Assembly (NCBI RefSeq): GCF_963576545.1
Contig: NW_026870418.1
Coordinates: forward strand, 186,001-250,000
Origin: Limanda limanda
Taxonomy: Eukaryota > Chordata > Actinopteri > Pleuronectiformes > Pleuronectidae
Length of the DNA: 64,000 nt
Reading direction: 5' to 3'
Both the position numbers and the translations under genes were made by a program. Below the pieces are notes generated by a model that was not told the origin of the DNA, did not search any database, and worked only from the letters and a program-made list of their open reading frames with translations. Each line of letters opens with the position of its first letter. Position 1 is the first letter of the stretch. Shown one piece after another: positions 59,947 to 64,000 of this stretch.

Positions 59947-61886
59947 GCAAGTAGGCTCTACCCCCACTAAATGGGGTAGCGCGCATCGATCGGTACCATC
60001 CTTGAGCTTCTCCGACTTTCGGAAGGGTTAGGGTTAGGGTTAGGGATGAAAGCACATAGGAGAAAGAGATATTCTTGAATAACTTTTTTTGTGAAGGTCG
60101 GAGAGACTTGCAAGTAGGCTCTACCCCCACTAAATGGGGTAGCGCGCATCGATCGGTACCATCCTTGAGCTTCTCCGACTTTCGGAAGGGTTAGGGTTAG
60201 GGTTAGGGATGAAAGCACATAGGAGAAAGAGATATTCTTGAATAACTTTTTTTGTGAAGGTCGGAGAGACTTGCAAATAGGCTCTACCCCCACTAAATGG
60301 GGTAGCGCGCATCGATCGGTACCATCCTTGAGCTTCTCCGACTTTCGGAAGGGTTAGGGTTAGGGTTAGGGATGAAAGCACATAGGAGAAAGAGATATTC
60401 TTGAATAACTTTTTTTGTGAAGGTCGGAGAGACTTGCAAGTAGGCTCTACCCCCACTAAATGGGGTAGCGCGCATCGATCGGTACCATCCTTGAGCTTCT
60501 CCGACTTTCGGAAGGGTTAGGGTTAGGGTTAGGGATGAAAGCACATAGGAGAAAGAGATATTCTTGAATAACTTTTTTTGTGAAGGTCGGAGAGACTTGG
60601 AAAGTGGTTGCATCTGGACTAATTTGGGTCCTGCGGATCGATTGGTACCATCCCCGAGCTTGCACGACCTTCGGAAGAGGTCGACCGACGAAATTCCCCC
60701 AAATCTGAGGAGATATTCTTGAATAACTTTTTTTGTGAAGGTCGGAGAGACTTGCAAGTAGGCTCTACCCCCACTAAATGGGGTTGCGCGCATCGATCAG
60801 TACCATCCTTGAGCTTCTCCGACTTTCGGAAGGGTTAGGGTTAGGGTTAGGGATGAAAGCACATAGGAGAAAGAGATATTCTTGAATAACTTTTTTTGTG
60901 AAGGTCGGAGAGACTTGCAAGTAGGCTCTACCCCCACTAAATGGGGTAGCGCGCATCGATCGGTACCATCCTTGAGCTTCTCCGACTTTCGGAAGGGTTA
61001 GGGTTAGGGTTAGGGATGAAAGCACATAGGAGAAAGAGATATTCTTGAATAACTTTTTTTGTGAAGGTCGGAGAGACTTGCAAGTAGGCTCTACCCCCAC
61101 TAAATGGGGTAGCGCGCATCGATCGGTACCATCCTTGAGCTTCTCCGACTTTCGGAAGGGTTAGGGTTAGGGTTAGGGATGAAAGCACATAGGAGAAAGA
61201 GATATTCTTGAATAACTTTTTTTGTGAAGGTCGGAGAGACTTGCAAATAGGCTCTACCCCCACTAAATGGGGTAGCGCGCATCGATCGGTACCATCCTTG
61301 AGCTTCTCCGACTTTCGGAAGGGTTAGGGTTAGGGTTAGGGATGAAAGCACATAGGAGAAAGAGATATTCTTGAATAACTTTTTTTGTGAAGGTCGGAGA
61401 GACTTGCAAGTAGGCTCTACCCCCACTAAATGGGGTAGCGCGCATCGATCGGTACCATCCTTGAGCTTCTCCGACTTTCGGAAGGGTTAGGGTTAGGGTT
61501 AGGGATGAAAGCACATAGGAGAAAGAGATATTCTTGAATAACTTTTTTTGTGAAGGTCGGAGAGACTTGGAAAGTGGTTGCATCTGGACTAATTTGGGTC
61601 CTGCGGATCGATTGGTACCATCCCCGAGCTTGCACGACCTTCGGAAGAGGTCGACCGAAGAAATTCCCCCAAATCTGAGGAGATATTCTTGAATAACTTT
61701 TTTTGTGAAGGTCGGAGAGACTTGCAAGTAGGCTCTACCCCCACTAAATGGGGTTGCGCGCATCGATCAGTACCATCCTTGAGCTTCTCCGACTTTCGGA
61801 AGGGTTAGGGTTAGGGTTAGGGATGAAAGCACATAGGAGAAAGAGATATTCTTGAATAACTTTTTTTGTGAAGGTCGGAGAGACTT
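59947..61886 (+). repeat. 970-bp HOR, two tandem copies
   Basis: Copy a is 59947-60916 and copy b is 60917-61886. Each has four A, one B and one A (815+155=970). CAAATAGG is in A 60273 and A 61243, and GCTTGCACG in B 60599 and B 61569. B 61569 has one private change (ACCGAAGAAA). Confidence 0.93.
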
Positions 61887-64000
61887 GCAAGTAGGCTCTA
61901 CCCCCACTAAATGGGGTAGCGCGCATCGATCGGTACCATCCTTGAGCTTCTCCGACTTTCGGAAGGGTTAGGGTTAGGGTTAGGGATGAAAGCACATAGG
62001 AGAAAGAGATATTCTTGAATAACTTTTTTTGTGAAGGTCGGAGAGACTTGCAAGTAGGCTCTACCCCCACTAAATGGGGTAGCGCGCATCGATCGGTACC
62101 ATCCTTGAGCTTCTCCGACTTTCGGAAGGGTTAGGGTTAGGGTTAGGGATGAAAGCACATAGGAGAAAGAGATATTCTTGAATAACTTTTTTTGTGAAGG
62201 TCGGAGAGACTTGCAAGTAGGCTCTACCCCCACTAAATGGGGTAGCGCGCATCGATCGGTACCATCCTTGAGCTTCTCCGACTTTCGGAAGGGTTAGGGT
62301 TAGGGTTAGGGATGAAAGCACATAGGAGAAAGAAATATTCTTGAATAACTTTTTTTGTGAAGGTCGGAGAGACTTGCAAGTAGGCTCTACCCCCACTAAA
62401 TGGGGTAGCGCGCATCGATCGGTACCATCCTTGAGCTTCTCCGACTTTCGGAAGGGTTAGGGTTAGGGTTAGGGATGAAAGCACATAGGAGAAAGAGATA
62501 TTCTTGAATAACTTTTTTTGTGAAGGTCGGAGAGACTTGCAAGTAGGCTCTACCCCCACTAAATGGGGTAGTGCGCATCGATCGGTACCATCCTTGAGCT
62601 TCTCCGACTTTCGGAAGGGTTAGGGTTAGGGTTAGGGATGAAAGCACATAGGAGAAAGAGATATTCTTGAATAACTTTTTTTGTGAAGGTCGGAGAGACT
62701 TGCAAGTAGGCTCTACCCCCACTAAATGGGGTAGCGCGCATCGATCGGTACCATCTTTGAGCTTCTCCGACTTTCGGAAGGGTTAGGGTTAGGGTTAGGG
62801 ATGAAAGCACATAGGAGAAAGAGATATTCTTGAATAACTTTTTTTGTGAAGGTCGGAGAGACTTGCAAGTAGGCTCTACCCCCACTAAATGGGGTAGCGC
62901 ACATCGATCGGTACCATCCTTGAGCTTCTCCGACTTTCGGAAGGGTTAGGGTTAGGGTTAGGGATGAAAGCACATAGGAGAAAGAGATATTCTTGAATAA
63001 CTTTTTTTGTGAAGGTCGGAGAGACTTGCAAGTAGGCTCTACCCCCACTAAATGGGGTAGCGCGCATCGATCGGTACCATCCTTGAGCTTCTCCGACTTT
63101 CGGAAGGGTTAGGGTTAGGGTTAGGGATGAAAGCACATAGGAGAAAGAGATATTCTTGAATAACTTTTTTTGTGAAGGTCGGAGAGACTTGGAAAGTGGT
63201 TGCATCTGGACTAATTTGGGTCCTGCGGATCGATTGGTACCATCCCCGAGCTTGTACGACCTTCGGAAGAGGTCGACCGACGAAATTCCCCCAAATCTGA
63301 GGAGATATTCTTGAATAACTTTTTTTGTGAAGGTCGGAGAGACTTGCAAGTAGGCTCTACCCCCACTAAATGGGGTAGCGCGCATCGATCGGTACCATCC
63401 TTGAGCTTCTCCGACTTTCGGAAGGGTTAGGGTTAGGGATGAAAGCACATAGGAGAAAGAGATATTCTTGAATAACTTTTTTTGTGAAGGTCGGAGAGAC
63501 TTGCAAGTAGGCTCTACCCCCACTAAATGGGGTAGCGCGCATCGATCGGTACCATCCTTGAGCTTCTCCGACTTTCGGAAGGGTTAGGGTTAGGGTTAGG
63601 GATGAAAGCACATAGGAGAAAGAGATATTCTTGAATAACTTTTTTTGTGAAGGTCGGAGAGACTTGGAAAGTGGTTGCATCTGGACTAATTTGGGTCCTG
63701 CAGATCGATTGGTACCATCCCCGAGCTTGTACGACCTTCGGAAGAGGTCGACCGACGAAATTCCCCCAAATCTGAGGAGATATTCTTGAATAACTTTTTT
63801 TGTGAAGGTCGGAGAGACTTGCAAGTAGGCTCTACCCCCACTAAATGGGGTTGCGCGCATCGATCAGTACCATCCTTGAGCTTCTCCGACTTTTGGAAGG
63901 GTTAGGGTTAGGGTTAGGGATGAAAGCACATAGGAGAAAGAGATATTCTTGAATAACTTTTTTTGTGAAGGTCGGAGAGACTTGCAAGTAGGCTCTACCC
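61887..64000 (+). repeat. Right end of window, A-rich, array continues
   Basis: With A 61724 before it, nine consecutive A monomers run to 63190. B 63191, A2 63346, A 63503, B 63666 (CTGCAG), A 63821 (CTTTTGGAAGG) and a partial A (63984-64000) follow. There is no sign of a transition to pure TTAGGG telomere or to unique DNA, so the array extends beyond the window. Confidence 0.93.

Larger units (their letters stand above)
1..64000 (+). repeat. Telomere-repeat-bearing satellite array (A/B monomers), whole window
   Basis: The window is a head-to-tail array of two monomers: A (163 bp, contains GGG(TTAGGG)3) and B (155 bp, no TTAGGG). I define monomer starts at the base after GAGAGACTT; A then begins GCAAGTAGGC and B begins GGAAAGTGGT. 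I count 277 complete A, 122 complete B and two partial A. Length variants are 32 A with two TTAGGG (157 bp), 3 with one (151 bp), 6 with four (169 bp), 5 A and 1 B lacking one base at the T-tract, and 1 B with an 11-bp duplication. These lengths sum exactly to 64,000. No unit is inverted and nothing unrelated is inserted. Both ends are cut by the window. By inference this is subtelomeric or heterochromatic satellite of a eukaryote with TTAGGG telomeres. A pericentromeric or B-chromosome location cannot be excluded. Confidence 0.97.

Noticed and set aside
1..64000. A CRISPR array (regular repeats separated by near-constant spacing)
   Set aside because: There are no unique spacers: both the shared box and the sequence between boxes are repeated, and the periods (155-163 bp) are far too long.
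1..64000. A transposon or retroelement embedded in the array
   Set aside because: The monomer lengths account for every base. There is no room for an insertion, and no terminal repeats or target-site duplications are seen.
1..64000. Assignment to a named species or a known satellite family
   Set aside because: TTAGGG telomeres are widespread, and I cannot match the A or B monomer to a named satellite from memory. A BLASTN search of the 163-bp and 155-bp units would decide.

Overview
The whole 64 kb window is one uninterrupted tandem satellite array. I find no unique sequence, protein-coding gene, RNA gene, transposon or CRISPR array in it. Every base can be assigned to one of two head-to-tail monomers. 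Monomer A is 163 bp, about 47% GC, and carries GGG(TTAGGG)3, a block of telomere-type repeat. Monomer B is 155 bp, about 48% GC, has no telomere repeat and carries the palindrome GGTCGACC at the same place. I walked the window monomer by monomer and count 277 complete A, 122 complete B and a partial A at each end (1-109 and 63984-64000). With the length variants listed below, these lengths add up to exactly 64,000.

Organism: TTAGGG repeats inside a long satellite indicate a eukaryotic nuclear chromosome with a TTAGGG-type telomere, as in vertebrates, many fungi, kinetoplastids, many protists and algae, and many invertebrates. I cannot name the species. The arrangement suggests a subtelomeric or other heterochromatic satellite. 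All telomere blocks have the same polarity, G-rich on the + strand, so if it is subtelomeric in the usual orientation the chromosome end lies to the right.

Layout: B monomers are never adjacent, and the array reads as AB dimers (318 bp) with extra A monomers between them. Above this are higher-order repeats (HORs): about 2.9-3.0 kb at 2189-9705 and again in 18212-25728; 2,724 bp at 10516-15651; 2,063 bp at 23984-28109; 787 bp at 28911-30484; 480 bp at 33027-33986; 3,220/3,214 bp at 51742-58175; and 970 bp at 59947-61886. Above these is a large duplicated block in four copies: 1-9742, 16024-25765 (offset 16,023), about 34625-39107, and about 44986-49157. Copies 1 and 2 appear near-identical. 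Copies 3 and 4 are shorter and carry unit-sized indels.

Zones: A monomers with only two TTAGGG units cluster at 26-45 kb. The right end (50-64 kb) is richest in long runs of A.

The many open frames on the minus strand are by-products of the repeat. AB is 318 bp, a multiple of three, and CCCTAA reads as Leu-Thr or Pro-Asn repeats in two frames and stops in the third. I annotate none as genes. The points of most interest are about 240 potential G-quadruplex and telomere-protein sites at roughly nucleosome-sized spacing, the strict grammar of A and B, and a 44-bp segment identical in two monomers that are otherwise only about 70% alike.
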